Of a DNA stretch of 64,000 nucleotides, positions 33,851-43,060 are shown piece by piece (within the stretch, counting starts at the first letter, position 1; each line of letters starts with the position of its first letter). The position numbers and the translations under genes were made by a program. The stretch spans positions 34,933 to 98,932 of the forward strand of contig QAML01000036.1 in the NCBI GenBank assembly GCA_003150315.1, in the 5' to 3' direction. This stretch comes from Prevotellaceae bacterium (GTDB taxonomy: Bacteria; Bacteroidota; Bacteroidia; Bacteroidales; Bacteroidaceae). The notes below the pieces were generated by a model. It was not told the origin of the DNA. It made no database searches and saw nothing but the letters and a program-made list of their open reading frames with translations.

Positions 33851-34747
33851 ATGAAACAAAAACTTACAATACTTTTATTTGCGTTGTTTGCCGTTACGTT
33901 TGCTTCGGCTCACAAGTTTGTTCTCGCCACTTACAATATTCGTTTGCAAAACGACGGCGACGCGAATAGCGGAGACGGTTGGCAACAGCGTTGTCCCTAT
34001 CTCACGAAACTTATACGCTTTCACGGTTTCGAAATATTCGGTACACAGGAAGGCTTTCTCAATCAGCTTGAGGACATGAAGGCACAACTTCCCGGCTACG
34101 AGTATATAGGCGTGGGACGAGACGACGGCAAGAAAAAAGGAGAACACTCGGCAATTTTCTACGACACCAACAAATTTGAACTCATTGAGAGCGGAAATTT
34201 CTGGCTAAGCCCCACCCCCGACCGTCCAGGCTTGGGCTGGGATGCCGCATGCGTCAGAATATGCACATGGGGCGTTTTCAAGATTAAGGGAACCAAGTTC
34301 AAATTCGTCTATTACAATCTGCACATGGATCACATAGGCGTTACGGCTCGCGCAGAGAGTGCAAAAATGATTATGAACCGCATTAAAAAGGACAAACACA
34401 AATTGCCAGCCATTCTTTCGGGCGACTTTAATATTAATCAAGACAACGACGGTTTCAAGCTTATTGACAACTCGGGCATTCTCAATGACGCATATCGCAT
34501 AGCCAAGTTCCGCTATCTGAACATGAGCACTTTCAACAGCTTCCGCCCCGAAGGTCTGGGCATGGACGAAAGAATAGACCACATATTCCTCACCAACAAT
34601 TTCACAGTCGAGAAATACGGCGAACTTACCGATGTGTATCGCACCGAGTCAGTCGATGCCAACGGCAAAAAGGTTGCACACGCCCACACACCGAGCGATC
34701 ACTACCCCATAATGATTGTGGTGAACACCAAGAAGAACAAGAAATAA
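33851..34747 (+). CDS. secreted endonuclease/exonuclease/phosphatase family protein
   Basis: A 298-residue exported EEP-family hydrolase. A signal peptide (MKQKLTILLFALFAVTFASA) precedes the full domain: ATYNIRLQN, the metal Glu in FGTQEGF, NLHMDHIG, LSGDFNINQD, MDERIDHIFL and the terminal TPSDHYP. All catalytic residues seem present. Bacteroidetes have many such proteins; substrates (phosphodiesters in nucleic acids, lipids or sugars) are rarely known. A second EEP domain in this window is in the fusion at 6871-8775. It is a single-gene unit. Confidence 0.9.
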   Translation: MKQKLTILLFALFAVTFASAHKFVLATYNIRLQNDGDANSGDGWQQRCPYLTKLIRFHGFEIFGTQEGFLNQLEDMKAQLPGYEYIGVGRDDGKKKGEHSAIFYDTNKFELIESGNFWLSPTPDRPGLGWDAACVRICTWGVFKIKGTKFKFVYYNLHMDHIGVTARAESAKMIMNRIKKDKHKLPAILSGDFNINQDNDGFKLIDNSGILNDAYRIAKFRYLNMSTFNSFRPEGLGMDERIDHIFLTNNFTVEKYGELTDVYRTESVDANGKKVAHAHTPSDHYPIMIVVNTKKNKK

Positions 34748-34772
34748 AAGCGTATCCATACGCCAAAGAAAA

Positions 34773-34815
34773 CCGCCCTGCACGGAAACTTTTTTCCCGC
34801 AGGGCGGCTCTTTTT
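34773..34815 (+). terminator. terminator after the EEP protein gene
   Basis: CCGCCCTGC pairs with GCAGGGCGG around 17 bases, then CTCTTTTT. Confidence 0.8.
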
Positions 34816-34870
34816 AACAGTAAAAATTCCGACTTTGCAAGTATTTGTTTTTCCGACACTTACAACACGC

Positions 34871-34960
34871 GAAAAATTACAAGGCTTTTGTGCAAAAATA
34901 CAAGGCACTTATTTCAAAATACAAGGCACATATTTTAAAATATGTGCCTTGTATTTTTTG
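34871..34960. repeat. dispersed palindromic repeat, copy 8
   Basis: A direct, direct, inverted unit series (34894-34957) includes a palindrome AATACAAGGCACATATTTT plus complement. A tail-like segment (GAAAAATTACAAGGCTTTTG) lies on the left, so this copy probably faces the minus strand. It lies between convergent genes ending at 34747 and 35021. Confidence 0.85.
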
Positions 34961-35020
34961 CGCTTTCCGCAAGTAAGAATTTACATGAAGCTTTATGTAG
35001 GCATCACGCCACACAATTTT

Positions 35021-36175
35021 CTATTTTCGTACTCTTGCGCGCGATGCGCCGCCTCTTGCCTGCATGCCGTTGAACATCTCCTTAATTTTCTTGAGATATG
35101 CGTCGGCATATTGGCGGTTTCCAAAATCGTTGGGATGAGTACCTTCAATCATCGATTCCTCTGTAAAATTCATTTCTTTCGCAGGCAGATAATACAAACC
35201 GGTGATTCCCTGCGCACGAAGTTTCTTGTAAGCCTCATAAAAACGCTTGTTGCCGTTCACATAGTCCATGCAGCGTTTCTTGCGAAACATCGTGTCCAAG
35301 GGAACTTCCGCCTCGACCATGAGAATTGGCGCGTCGCTCACCTTGCGCAGCTTCTTCACCCCGTTGCAGGCACGCTTCACAATCTCATCTCCGAGATTGT
35401 AGCTGTTGGGAATGGGATCCAATATAAAAGCACGGGCATCGATCTCCGCAAGAAAGTCGAAAACCTCCGGTTCCATAAATGCCGAACCGGAAAAACCGAA
35501 GTTCACCACAGGCCATCCGCTTTCGCGCGCCACAATGTTTGTGAACATAAGTCCCGGACGCGAAGGCGATGCGCCGTTAACTATGGACGAACCGTAAACA
35601 ACTATGGGCTTGGCGCGTTTTTCACGCTTATAGGCAAATTTTGCTCCGTTGTCCACACCCACTTCAATGTTCTTGACCTCATTATAGGGCGGAAGATACA
35701 GGCGAAACTCCGTTCCACCCTCAAGACCCTTGGGATAGCTTATGTCGCGATAGGTAAATTCCACAGTATCGCCGCTCAAATGCCACTCCATATGGTTCCC
35801 CACCCAATGCAAACCGCCCTTGGCATCCGCACCATAGAGATCAACCCCCGAATGATTGAGCCAAGCCATGTTGAGATAGCCCCCTTTCTGTCCCAAAACG
35901 TATTTCACCTTTATCATTTTGGAATCGGTGGTGAACCTGAGCGACAAACCCGCACTGAGTTGGGAAAGTCCCCACACGTTTTGGGTAACTTTTTCTTTAT
36001 ATCTCTCGGGCAGACGGTGGAAATTCAGACCCAATTCCTTGTTCCACGCACGTCCGCACAAAAAAGGCTCGTCTCCGCAATCGTCAAACGGAGAATGCCA
36101 CTGCATCTGGGCACTCAGCGGAGCGGAAATCAGAAGCAGCAAAAACAACAACTGAAATTTCTTACGTAACATCAT
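35021..36175 (-). CDS. secreted SGNH/GDSL hydrolase with GxDLY N-terminal domain
   Basis: A 384-residue exported esterase. After the signal peptide (RKKFQLLFLLLLISAPLSA) comes the beta-sandwich GxDLY domain (~25-180) with its name motif as HSGVDLYGAD. The SGNH domain then shows the nucleophile Ser in VVYGSSIVNGA (GSS rather than GDS), the Gly/Asn blocks in VNFGFSGSAFM and LDPIPNSYN, and Asp/His in EGTHPNDFGNRQYA. Probable carbohydrate esterase; substrate unknown. It follows lolD by 39 bp on the same strand. Confidence 0.86.
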   Translation of the reverse strand: MMLRKKFQLLFLLLLISAPLSAQMQWHSPFDDCGDEPFLCGRAWNKELGLNFHRLPERYKEKVTQNVWGLSQLSAGLSLRFTTDSKMIKVKYVLGQKGGYLNMAWLNHSGVDLYGADAKGGLHWVGNHMEWHLSGDTVEFTYRDISYPKGLEGGTEFRLYLPPYNEVKNIEVGVDNGAKFAYKREKRAKPIVVYGSSIVNGASPSRPGLMFTNIVARESGWPVVNFGFSGSAFMEPEVFDFLAEIDARAFILDPIPNSYNLGDEIVKRACNGVKKLRKVSDAPILMVEAEVPLDTMFRKKRCMDYVNGNKRFYEAYKKLRAQGITGLYYLPAKEMNFTEESMIEGTHPNDFGNRQYADAYLKKIKEMFNGMQARGGASRARVRK

Positions 36176-36214
36176 TATCTGTTCATGTTTTTAAGGTTAT
36201 GTCCCGGAAACAAT

Positions 36215-36895
36215 TCAAACGGCGGCTTCGCCATTGCCCTCGGGCTCAACAATCAAACCGTCGCGCATGTGAATGGTACGGTCGGTTTGCGAAGCAAGTC
36301 CCTCGTCGTGAGTAACAATAACGAAAGTCTGTCCGTAACGTTCGCGAAGTTCGAAAAACAACTTGTGAAGTTCCTCCTTGTTCCTTGTGTCGAGACTGCC
36401 CGAAGGCTCATCGGCAAAAACAATATCGGGATTGTTTACAAGAGCACGCGCCACCGCCACTCTCTGTTGCTCTCCGCCCGAAAGCTCAAGCGGCTTGTGG
36501 TTTTTGCGGTCGGAAAGCCCCACGAATCCGAGCAACTCTTCCGCCCGCGCAATGGCTTCTGTGCGTTTTGTTTTGGCTATGTATGCAGGGATGAGCACGT
36601 TTTCCTCGGCAGTAAACTCATTTAGCAACTGATGCTGTTGGAAAACGAAGCCGATTTTTCTGTTGCGGAAACGCGCAAGCTCGTTCCTGCTCATACTGTC
36701 TATGTTCATTCCGCAAAGTTCAACGGTTCCCGCAGTCTGGCGGTCAAGTGTGCCCATGATTTGAAGCAATGTGGTCTTTCCCGCACCGCTCGGTCCTACG
36801 ATACTTACTATTTCGCCCTTCCCTATGTGCAGGTCAATGCCCCGCAAAACCTCGAGATTTCCGAAACTCTTATGAATGTTTTTGAGATTTATCAT
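36215..36895 (-). CDS. lolD: ABC transporter ATP-binding protein, LolD type
   Basis: A 226-residue ATPase of the LolD/MacB group, which releases lipoproteins from the inner membrane or drives efflux with a partner permease. Complete motifs: Walker [11 protein letters not shown]-loop [12 protein letters not shown], signature [15 protein letters not shown], Walker [13 protein letters not shown] and the switch His in VTHDEG. No permease (LolC/LolE-like) is adjacent. It lies 9 bp after tcdA on the same strand. The LolD name is the best fit, but MacB-type ATPases look alike. Confidence 0.85.
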   Translation of the reverse strand: MINLKNIHKSFGNLEVLRGIDLHIGKGEIVSIVGPSGAGKTTLLQIMGTLDRQTAGTVELCGMNIDSMSRNELARFRNRKIGFVFQQHQLLNEFTAEENVLIPAYIAKTKRTEAIARAEELLGFVGLSDRKNHKPLELSGGEQQRVAVARALVNNPDIVFADEPSGSLDTRNKEELHKLFFELRERYGQTFVIVTHDEGLASQTDRTIHMRDGLIVEPEGNGEAAV

Positions 36896-36904
36896 GATTC
36901 TTTA

Positions 36905-37642
36905 TTATTTATCGGCTGTGAGATGCGTAATGACATATTCCGCGAGAAAACATCCGAATGTTGCCGGCATATACGACACAGTTCCTGCGGTGGTTTTCTT
37001 GTTTCGTTCGCCCTCCACGGCTTTCACGGCGTTCATGTCGGGCACTTCCTCCGAAAACACCACGGGAAGTTTGCGGCGCGAAAGCCCGCGTTTCTTCAAA
37101 GACTGCCTCACGGCACGACTTAAACCGCAATTATACGTATCCCAAACGTTTGCGAAACGAATTTTGGTTATATCGGTCTTCGCACCTGCCCCCATTGACG
37201 AAACAATTCTTATTCTTCTTCTGATTGCCTCGCTTATTAGCGTTACCTTGGGCGTTATCGTATCTATGGCATCGACTATGAAATCGAATTTTCCCTCCCT
37301 GAGCAGGGCGGGAATGGTTTCCTCGTCCAGGAAAAGGCACTGCGCGTTCACGTCAAGCTCCGGATTTATGTCCTTGAGCCTTGCCGCCACGAGTTCAACC
37401 TTTTTGCGCCCCACCGTAGAGTGCATGGCGGGCAGCTGACGGTTTATGTTTGAGAGTGCAACGCAGTCGGCATCGACAATAGTTATATGTCCTACCCCCG
37501 CGCGGCATATCATTTCGGCGGCATAGGCTCCTACTCCGCCCACACCGGCTATCATGACACGACTGTGCGCAAGTTGTTCCACGGCATTGCCTCCGAGAAG
37601 CAACGTGGTGCGCTCTTTCCAATTTCCTTCAAGCATTGCCAT
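36905..37642 (-). CDS. tcdA: tRNA threonylcarbamoyladenosine dehydratase
   Basis: A 245-residue E1-like (ThiF/MoeB superfamily) enzyme that cyclises the t6A base of ANN-reading tRNAs to ct6A. The ATP site GVGGVGAYAAEMICRAGVG (starting with AGVGG near residue 33) and DADCVALSNINRQLPA are clear; the catalytic Cys region is in TYNCGLSRAVRQSLKKRG. Length fits TcdA. First gene of a probable tcdA-lolD-SGNH unit. Confidence 0.88.
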   Translation of the reverse strand: MAMLEGNWKERTTLLLGGNAVEQLAHSRVMIAGVGGVGAYAAEMICRAGVGHITIVDADCVALSNINRQLPAMHSTVGRKKVELVAARLKDINPELDVNAQCLFLDEETIPALLREGKFDFIVDAIDTITPKVTLISEAIRRRIRIVSSMGAGAKTDITKIRFANVWDTYNCGLSRAVRQSLKKRGLSRRKLPVVFSEEVPDMNAVKAVEGERNKKTTAGTVSYMPATFGCFLAEYVITHLTADK

Positions 37643-37726
37643 ACGTTCAAAGCGAATTTACGCATAATATTCTTGCAAAGTAACGAAAAACTTTACACCT
37701 ACACCATTTTATCGACAGGAAAACAA

Positions 37727-37734
37727 TAATTTTG
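37727..37734 (+). promoter_or_regulatory. -7 box for asd
   Basis: TAATTTTG followed by CAAAAC, 71 bp before the ATG at 37806. No good -33 box. Confidence 0.45.
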
Positions 37735-37805
37735 CAAAACTTAGGAGAGAAAACCCGACAGATTTCTCCGAAACTTTTAAGTTTACAACAAAACACTATA
37801 CAAAT

Positions 37806-38816
37806 ATGAACGTAGCTATCGTAGGAGCAAGCGGTGCTGTAGGGCAGGAATTTCTGAAAGTTCTTGCTCAGCGCGATTTTCCGATTGACAACCTCCGCCT
37901 TTTTGGCTCACAGCGCAGCGCGGGAAACAAATATGTTTTTCGCGGCAAGGAATATGAAGTGGAACTTTTGCAACACAACGACGATTTCAAGGGCATAGAC
38001 ATTGCCTTTACATCAGCCGGCGGCGGAGTGTCGAAGGACTTTGCCGGCGACATTACCAAATACGGGGCGGTGATGATTGACAATTCGAGTGCGTTCCGCA
38101 TGGACAGTGATGTGCCACTTGTTGTGCCGGAGTGCAACCCCGAGGACGCGCTCAACCGTCCCCGTGGAATTATTGCAAACCCCAACTGCACGACCATTAT
38201 GATGGTTGTGGTGTTGAAACCGCTTGAGAACATCAGCCACATTAAGCGTATACACGTTGCCACATACCAGGCGGCAAGCGGAGCGGGCGCAGTGGCGATG
38301 AAAGAACTCGAACAACAATATCGTCAGGCTCTGAACGGCGAAGAAATAACCGTGAAGAAATTTCCCCACCAACTGGCTTTCAACATGATTCCCCAGGTTG
38401 ACGTGTTCACGGACAACGACTATACAAAGGAGGAAATGAAGATGTACAACGAAACGCGCAAGATAATGCACAGCGATGTGGTTACGAGTGCCACCTGCGT
38501 GCGTGTGCCGTCGCTGCGTTCCCACAGCGAAAGCGTTTGGATTGAAACCGAAAGTCCGATAAGCGTTGACGAAGCCCGCAAAGCCGTTGCCGCAGCCAAG
38601 GGAGTAACTCTCGTGGACAATCCCAAGGACGGCGAATACCCCATGCCCCTCTTCACTGCCGACAAGGACGATGTTTACGTGGGTCGTTTCCGTAAAGATC
38701 TTGCCAATCCCAACGGTCTGACATTCTGGCTCTCGGGCGATCAGATTCGCAAGGGAGCTGCGCTCAACGCAGTGCAGATTGGCGAATATCTCATAGAGTC
38801 GGGAAATCTGAAATAA
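37806..38816 (+). CDS. asd: aspartate-semialdehyde dehydrogenase
   Basis: A 336-residue NADPH-dependent enzyme that makes aspartate semialdehyde for lysine/diaminopimelate, threonine and methionine synthesis. The N-terminal motif [18 protein letters not shown] binds NADP; the active-site Cys is in [13 protein letters not shown] (~130) and the catalytic His in [13 protein letters not shown] (~240). Complete, normal length, single-gene unit. Confidence 0.96.
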   Translation: MNVAIVGASGAVGQEFLKVLAQRDFPIDNLRLFGSQRSAGNKYVFRGKEYEVELLQHNDDFKGIDIAFTSAGGGVSKDFAGDITKYGAVMIDNSSAFRMDSDVPLVVPECNPEDALNRPRGIIANPNCTTIMMVVVLKPLENISHIKRIHVATYQAASGAGAVAMKELEQQYRQALNGEEITVKKFPHQLAFNMIPQVDVFTDNDYTKEEMKMYNETRKIMHSDVVTSATCVRVPSLRSHSESVWIETESPISVDEARKAVAAAKGVTLVDNPKDGEYPMPLFTADKDDVYVGRFRKDLANPNGLTFWLSGDQIRKGAALNAVQIGEYLIESGNLK

Positions 38817-38973
38817 GCGGAAAGTTTTTCGGTGCATGTCGCAGAACAAAAACGGCATAGTCCGCCGAATTTTCGCCAAAGCATAGGATTTTTCGCAAAA
38901 ACCTAACATACAAGCAGTTAAGCCTTTTGAAAAGATTTTTGTAAGTCATTGTCATTCAAAGACTTATTAAGGA

Positions 38974-39062
38974 GAAAAATACAAGCCATATATTTTAAAA
39001 TACAAGGCACTTATTTTAAAATAAGTGCCTTGTATTTTTTACAACATGCCTTATGTTTTTTT
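38974..39062 (+). repeat. dispersed palindromic repeat, copy 9
   Basis: Direct unit with GCC (AATACAAGCCATATATTTT), then a 42-bp perfect palindrome at 38997-39038 identical to that in copies 3 and 10, then tail TTTACAACATGCCTTATG and TTTTTTT. The 465-bp gap 38817-39281 holds this element and the -7 box at 39237 only. Confidence 0.9.
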
Positions 39063-39236
39063 GCACATAGGCAAACAAACCGAATTTCCACCCTTTTTTC
39101 GTTTTCATTTACGGTTTTCATGCGGCAGATGACAATTCGCGCCCGTTCATCCTCCGCACACCGTTGTTTGCACATTTCAAAGAGGAATATTTATAAAAAG
39201 GTTATTCGCCACGGACTGCGGTTGACCTATTTTGCG

Positions 39237-39244
39237 TAACTTTG
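39237..39244 (+). promoter_or_regulatory. -7 box for the AspT-like transporter
   Basis: TAACTTTG followed by CAC, 37 bp before the ATG at 39282. Confidence 0.5.
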
Positions 39245-39281
39245 CACGTCTGAAAATAAAAAAGAATAAATAATCTGAAAA

Positions 39282-40988
39282 ATGGAATGGTTTTATAACT
39301 TGTTTTCCGACATAAGTTCCGTGGCGCACATAGTGATAGTTTTCGCCATTGTGATAGCAGCGGGAGTGATGCTCGGAAAAATCAAGGTGGGAGGAATATC
39401 GCTCGGCGTGGCATTTGTGCTGTTCTCGGGAATACTCGTGGGGCACATATACAAAACCTGTGTGCCCGAAAGCGCATACGCCTGCCCCGTGGAAGTACTC
39501 GACTTCATGCAAAACTTCGGTCTCATGCTCTTTGTATATTGCGTGGGGCTGCAAGTGGGACCTTCGTTCTTTGAAAGCTTCAAGAAAGGCGGACTCACCC
39601 TTAACATGCTCGCCATAGGGCTTGTGGTTCTGAACGTAGCCGTAATGCTGGCTCTCCACTACCTTTGTTTCGACATTCACGACCCCAACAATCTGCCCAT
39701 GATGGTAGGCGTGCTGTTCGGAGCGGTAACCAACACTCCCGGTCTCGGTGCTGCCAACGAAGCTCTCTCAACCTCTTTTCACGGCACCATACCGCAAATA
39801 GCCAACGGATACGCCTGTGCATACCCGCTCGGCGTGCTCGGAATAATTGGTGCCACGGTGGTCATAAAATATATATGCCACGTGAATCTGAAAAAGGAAA
39901 ACGAAAACTTCGAACACGAGAACAACGACAACACAAACACAAAGCCGCACTCAATGTCGCTCCTTGTAACCAACCACGCGCTCGTGGGCAAAAACATGGA
40001 GAAAGTGCGCGACTTCTTGGGGCGTAACCTCGTTTGCACCACCATACTCCGTGGCAACGAATTCATAATTCCCGACCGCAGCATCATGCTTCAAGACGGC
40101 GACAAGCTGAACATTGTGTGCGCCGAAGAAGACGTGGAAGCCATCGAGGCATTCATAGGACACGAAGTGAAAGTGGACTGGGAACCGAAGGACGAGCCCG
40201 TGATTTCGCGCAGAATTGTGGTAACACGCAACGAAGTGAACGGCAAAACTCTCGGACAGCTGAACTTCAACATGCTTTTCGGTGTGAACATAACCCGTGT
40301 AACACGTTCCGGTCTCGAATTCTTTGCCAACAACGGACTTCGCCTGCAGATAGGCGACCGTGTAAATGTGGTTGGTCCGCAAGATGCGGTGCACCAGGTA
40401 TCCGACCGTCTCGGCAACTCGGTGAAACGCCTTGACCATCCCAATGTAGGCGCACTATTCATAGGAATACTCCTCGGCGTGGTGCTCGGCAGTCTGCCCA
40501 TAGCCCTTCCCGGCATGCCCGCTCCGGTACGTCTCGGTCTCGCAGGCGGACCTCTCATTGTGGCAATACTCATAGGCAGCATGGGATATAAGGTACACAT
40601 CGTGTCATATACCACAACGAGTGCAAACCTTTTACTTCGCGAAGTGGGACTCGTGCTCTTCCTCGCGGCGGTAGGCATAAAATCCGGCGCAGGATTCTGG
40701 CAAACCGTAGTGGCAGGCGACGGAGTGAAATATGTATGGACAGGATTCCTGATAACAGTGGTTCCCATATTAATAATAGGCTTGATAGCAAGAATAAAAT
40801 ACAAAATAAACTACTTTGTATTGGCAGGCGTTATATCAGGTGCCACAACCGACCCACCCGCTCTCGCATTTGCAAACGCAAGTGCAGGAAACGATGCTCC
40901 GGCAATAGGATACTCCACCGTATATCCTCTTACGATGTTCCTGAGAATCCTAACCGCGCAGATTCTAATACTGTTCTTCTGCGCATAA
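39282..40988 (+). CDS. AspT/YidE-YbjL-type transporter with RCK_C domains
   Basis: A 568-residue membrane protein with the duplicated AspT/YidE layout: about five to six N-terminal helices, two cytosolic RCK_C (TrkA-C) domains at ~205-370, and about five to six C-terminal helices. The repeated membrane motif is seen as [15 protein letters not shown] in the first half and [15 protein letters not shown] in the second. RCK_C domains read [20 protein letters not shown] and [20 protein letters not shown]. Known relatives exchange aspartate and alanine; the substrate here is unknown. Confidence 0.86.
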   Translation: MEWFYNLFSDISSVAHIVIVFAIVIAAGVMLGKIKVGGISLGVAFVLFSGILVGHIYKTCVPESAYACPVEVLDFMQNFGLMLFVYCVGLQVGPSFFESFKKGGLTLNMLAIGLVVLNVAVMLALHYLCFDIHDPNNLPMMVGVLFGAVTNTPGLGAANEALSTSFHGTIPQIANGYACAYPLGVLGIIGATVVIKYICHVNLKKENENFEHENNDNTNTKPHSMSLLVTNHALVGKNMEKVRDFLGRNLVCTTILRGNEFIIPDRSIMLQDGDKLNIVCAEEDVEAIEAFIGHEVKVDWEPKDEPVISRRIVVTRNEVNGKTLGQLNFNMLFGVNITRVTRSGLEFFANNGLRLQIGDRVNVVGPQDAVHQVSDRLGNSVKRLDHPNVGALFIGILLGVVLGSLPIALPGMPAPVRLGLAGGPLIVAILIGSMGYKVHIVSYTTTSANLLLREVGLVLFLAAVGIKSGAGFWQTVVAGDGVKYVWTGFLITVVPILIIGLIARIKYKINYFVLAGVISGATTDPPALAFANASAGNDAPAIGYSTVYPLTMFLRILTAQILILFFCA

Positions 40989-41002
40989 AAGCCACACGCC
41001 AT

Positions 41003-41055
41003 AAAACACGTCTCTCCCCTTTCGCCACACAAGGCAAAAGGGGAGAGACGTGTTT
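41003..41055. terminator. strong bidirectional terminator
   Basis: A 19-bp stem (AAACACGTCTCTCCCCTTT and complement) with a 15-base loop separates the transporter from the convergent R-M pair. Confidence 0.88.
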
Positions 41056-41079
41056 ATATCATTCCCAAACCAATGCCGA

Positions 41080-42117
41080 CTAAACGATAGATTCCCCCTT
41101 TGAGAAATCAACGAACGCCGACTCACTTTCAAACAAGCCGCCTTCGTTCATTCGCATACGCTTTTTGGTTACGTCTATAGCCAATTTCGATTTGTCAATG
41201 CCTATCCAACTTCGTCCGTTATTCTCTGCCACTTCAAGCGTTGTTCCAGAACCGCAAAAAGGATCCAGCACTATGCTTCCAGGATTCGAAGAAGTTTTGA
41301 CAATAAGGTCGATAAAACCCTCGTTTTTCTCTGTAGGATACATGGGATATTGGGGATCTTTGTATTTGCTCCATATATCCTGAACCCTTTTACCGTCGCG
41401 CGCGTCGGCATATACAATCTTTCGCGGATTTCCTTTGGATGACCATTCTATAAGTCCCTCTCTGTCCCACTGTTCAAGCGTTTCCACATCCGTTCTCCAA
41501 TGTCTGCCCGAAGGCGGAAGCATCCCTTTGAACATTTTGGGCTTTTGCGCCTCGCCGGGAGCATGAATGGGAACGGTGGTGTACCGTCTTCCGTTTTTAT
41601 CAGTCTTTCTGAACAACGTTTCTATGTCCTTTTCCGAATACGGTTCTCTGGGTTCGTGCCAAATGGGACCGGATGATTTTGTATAAAACAATATCATGTC
41701 CTTTTCATTTCCGAAACCAATACGATTAAAGTTCTTCGGATTACACTTTACCCTTGTTATGTCGTTTCTGAAATTCTCCATACCGAAAACTTCGTCCATC
41801 ATCACTTTCAAATAATGCCCTATCTTGTAATCCGTATGAAGATAAATCGACCCCTTGTCGGAAAGAAGTTCACGCATAAGTATCACACGACGGCGTATAT
41901 ACTCCACAAACTCCAAGCCGAGCAATCTGTCGGAATAAGCAACGCTTCCTTTTGACGAATTACTTATCGTTGCAGCCCTGCCATCGGTTATAGTAAAACT
42001 ACAATTCGTGGCAAACGGCGGGTCGGTGTATATCAAATCTATCTTTCCCGCAAAGCCACGCTCTTCTGCCAAATATTTCAGCACATCAATATTGTCGCCC
42101 TTTATCAGAAAATTCAT
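41080..42117 (-). CDS. type II DNA methyltransferase, beta class
   Basis: A 345-residue N6-adenine/N4-cytosine methyltransferase. Motif IV (IYTDPPFATNC) lies at ~30-40 and motif I (VLDPFCGSGTTLEVAE) at ~287-302, the beta-class order, with a long target-recognition region between (~120-265). VRRRVILMRELLSDKGSIYLHTD-like text (here YIRRRVILMREL) is typical. The target sequence is not readable. It follows the putative endonuclease by 4 bp on the same strand, forming a second R-M unit. Confidence 0.88.
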   Translation of the reverse strand: MNFLIKGDNIDVLKYLAEERGFAGKIDLIYTDPPFATNCSFTITDGRAATISNSSKGSVAYSDRLLGLEFVEYIRRRVILMRELLSDKGSIYLHTDYKIGHYLKVMMDEVFGMENFRNDITRVKCNPKNFNRIGFGNEKDMILFYTKSSGPIWHEPREPYSEKDIETLFRKTDKNGRRYTTVPIHAPGEAQKPKMFKGMLPPSGRHWRTDVETLEQWDREGLIEWSSKGNPRKIVYADARDGKRVQDIWSKYKDPQYPMYPTEKNEGFIDLIVKTSSNPGSIVLDPFCGSGTTLEVAENNGRSWIGIDKSKLAIDVTKKRMRMNEGGLFESESAFVDFSKGESIV

Positions 42118-42121
42118 TGCT

Positions 42122-42901
42122 TCAGAGAGTATTTAGAAACGTTGGCAGCACCAAGGCACTCATTATATTCAAATCTTTATATTTACCGGTAATCATCTTG
42201 TGCATTTTGTTTCGACTCTTTATATAAGGAACGCCATCAAGTATCGCAACTTTCACAGCATTGACCTCGCAATTCAATGTTCCCATGGCATCATCAAACT
42301 GAGCATCCTGATGTCCGCCGAAATCCGTTAGGAACTTAGCCTCTCCTATCACGTACTTACCATTTATACGAGCGAGGAAGTCAAGTCCTTTGTTGCGATT
42401 GTAACCAAGGCTCTTTTCTGCAAACAGCTTCATCTCTGCATCCGAAGCCACCATTATAGCGTCTTCATTGTTGTTTGCAAATGCATCTACTCCTTTCAAA
42501 GGAAAGCCAAGAACCCCTGTTTCCACCCATTTCTTGAACATCGGACCAATCTGTCGGTTTGTTTCTTTCGGCCGTGAGCATTTCATATACAATTCGCCCA
42601 AGTCCATCTGCATTATTTGGTTCGCAATACGGTTTACAGTCCTCGGATTTCTTTTCACAGAGCTTTTATCCCTCTTCATATACGCAACATAGCTATCTTT
42701 TATGGGAAACAAATCCAATTCCAACATTGCGTTTACAAGCGCGAAGCTGTCTTTGGCATTGTATGCGCTTTCTACTTTCTCCCATATCGATTTATTTATT
42801 TCGCGTATCCCGTTCGGTATGGTCGGATACACACTAAACAAATCATCCAAATAGGAACGTTGCGAAGCATATTCCAAACTCATTTCCAAAAATCGGTTCA
42901 T
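42122..42901 (-). CDS. putative type II restriction endonuclease (PD-(D/E)xK)
   Basis: A 259-residue protein paired with the methylase at 41080. A plausible PD-(D/E)xK core is GLDFLARINGKYVIGEAKF (~175-193), with Asp followed by E-x-K as EAK, then LTDFGGHQDAQFDDA. The core resembles Tsp45I-like enzymes as far as I recall, but the specificity is unknown. I chose the ATG at 42901 (MNRFLEMS): the alternative at 42934 would lie within a few bases of the predicted transcription start. The endonuclease comes first, before its methylase. Confidence 0.75.
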   Translation of the reverse strand: MNRFLEMSLEYASQRSYLDDLFSVYPTIPNGIREINKSIWEKVESAYNAKDSFALVNAMLELDLFPIKDSYVAYMKRDKSSVKRNPRTVNRIANQIMQMDLGELYMKCSRPKETNRQIGPMFKKWVETGVLGFPLKGVDAFANNNEDAIMVASDAEMKLFAEKSLGYNRNKGLDFLARINGKYVIGEAKFLTDFGGHQDAQFDDAMGTLNCEVNAVKVAILDGVPYIKSRNKMHKMITGKYKDLNIMSALVLPTFLNTL

Positions 42902-42944
42902 ATTTTTACAGCTATTCACTTCGATTACCCACAATAAGACATTG

Positions 42945-42952
42945 CAAATATA
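42945..42952 (-). promoter_or_regulatory. -7 box for the second R-M unit
   Basis: On the minus strand TATATTTG, 44 bp before the ATG at 42901. Confidence 0.5.
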
Positions 42953-43004
42953 ACGTTTTATTTCGGGGCAGGGCAGTTAGTCGTGATTTAACGCTTAGTA
43001 AGCA

Positions 43005-43034
43005 TTGTTTTTATAAAGGTTTTTTTTAACTTTG
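43005..43034 (+). promoter_or_regulatory. promoter of the phosphate transporter gene
   Basis: TTGT (43005-43008), 18 bp, TAACTTTG (43027-43034), 27 bp before the ATG at 43061. Confidence 0.55.
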
Positions 43035-43060
43035 CGTCCATAAATCCCAGACCTTCCTCA

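Noticed and set aside
34835-36169. A 444-codon frame antisense to the SGNH hydrolase, beginning inside repeat copy 8
   Set aside because: Its N-terminus is repeat-derived text and the sense strand encodes a clear esterase with signal peptide.
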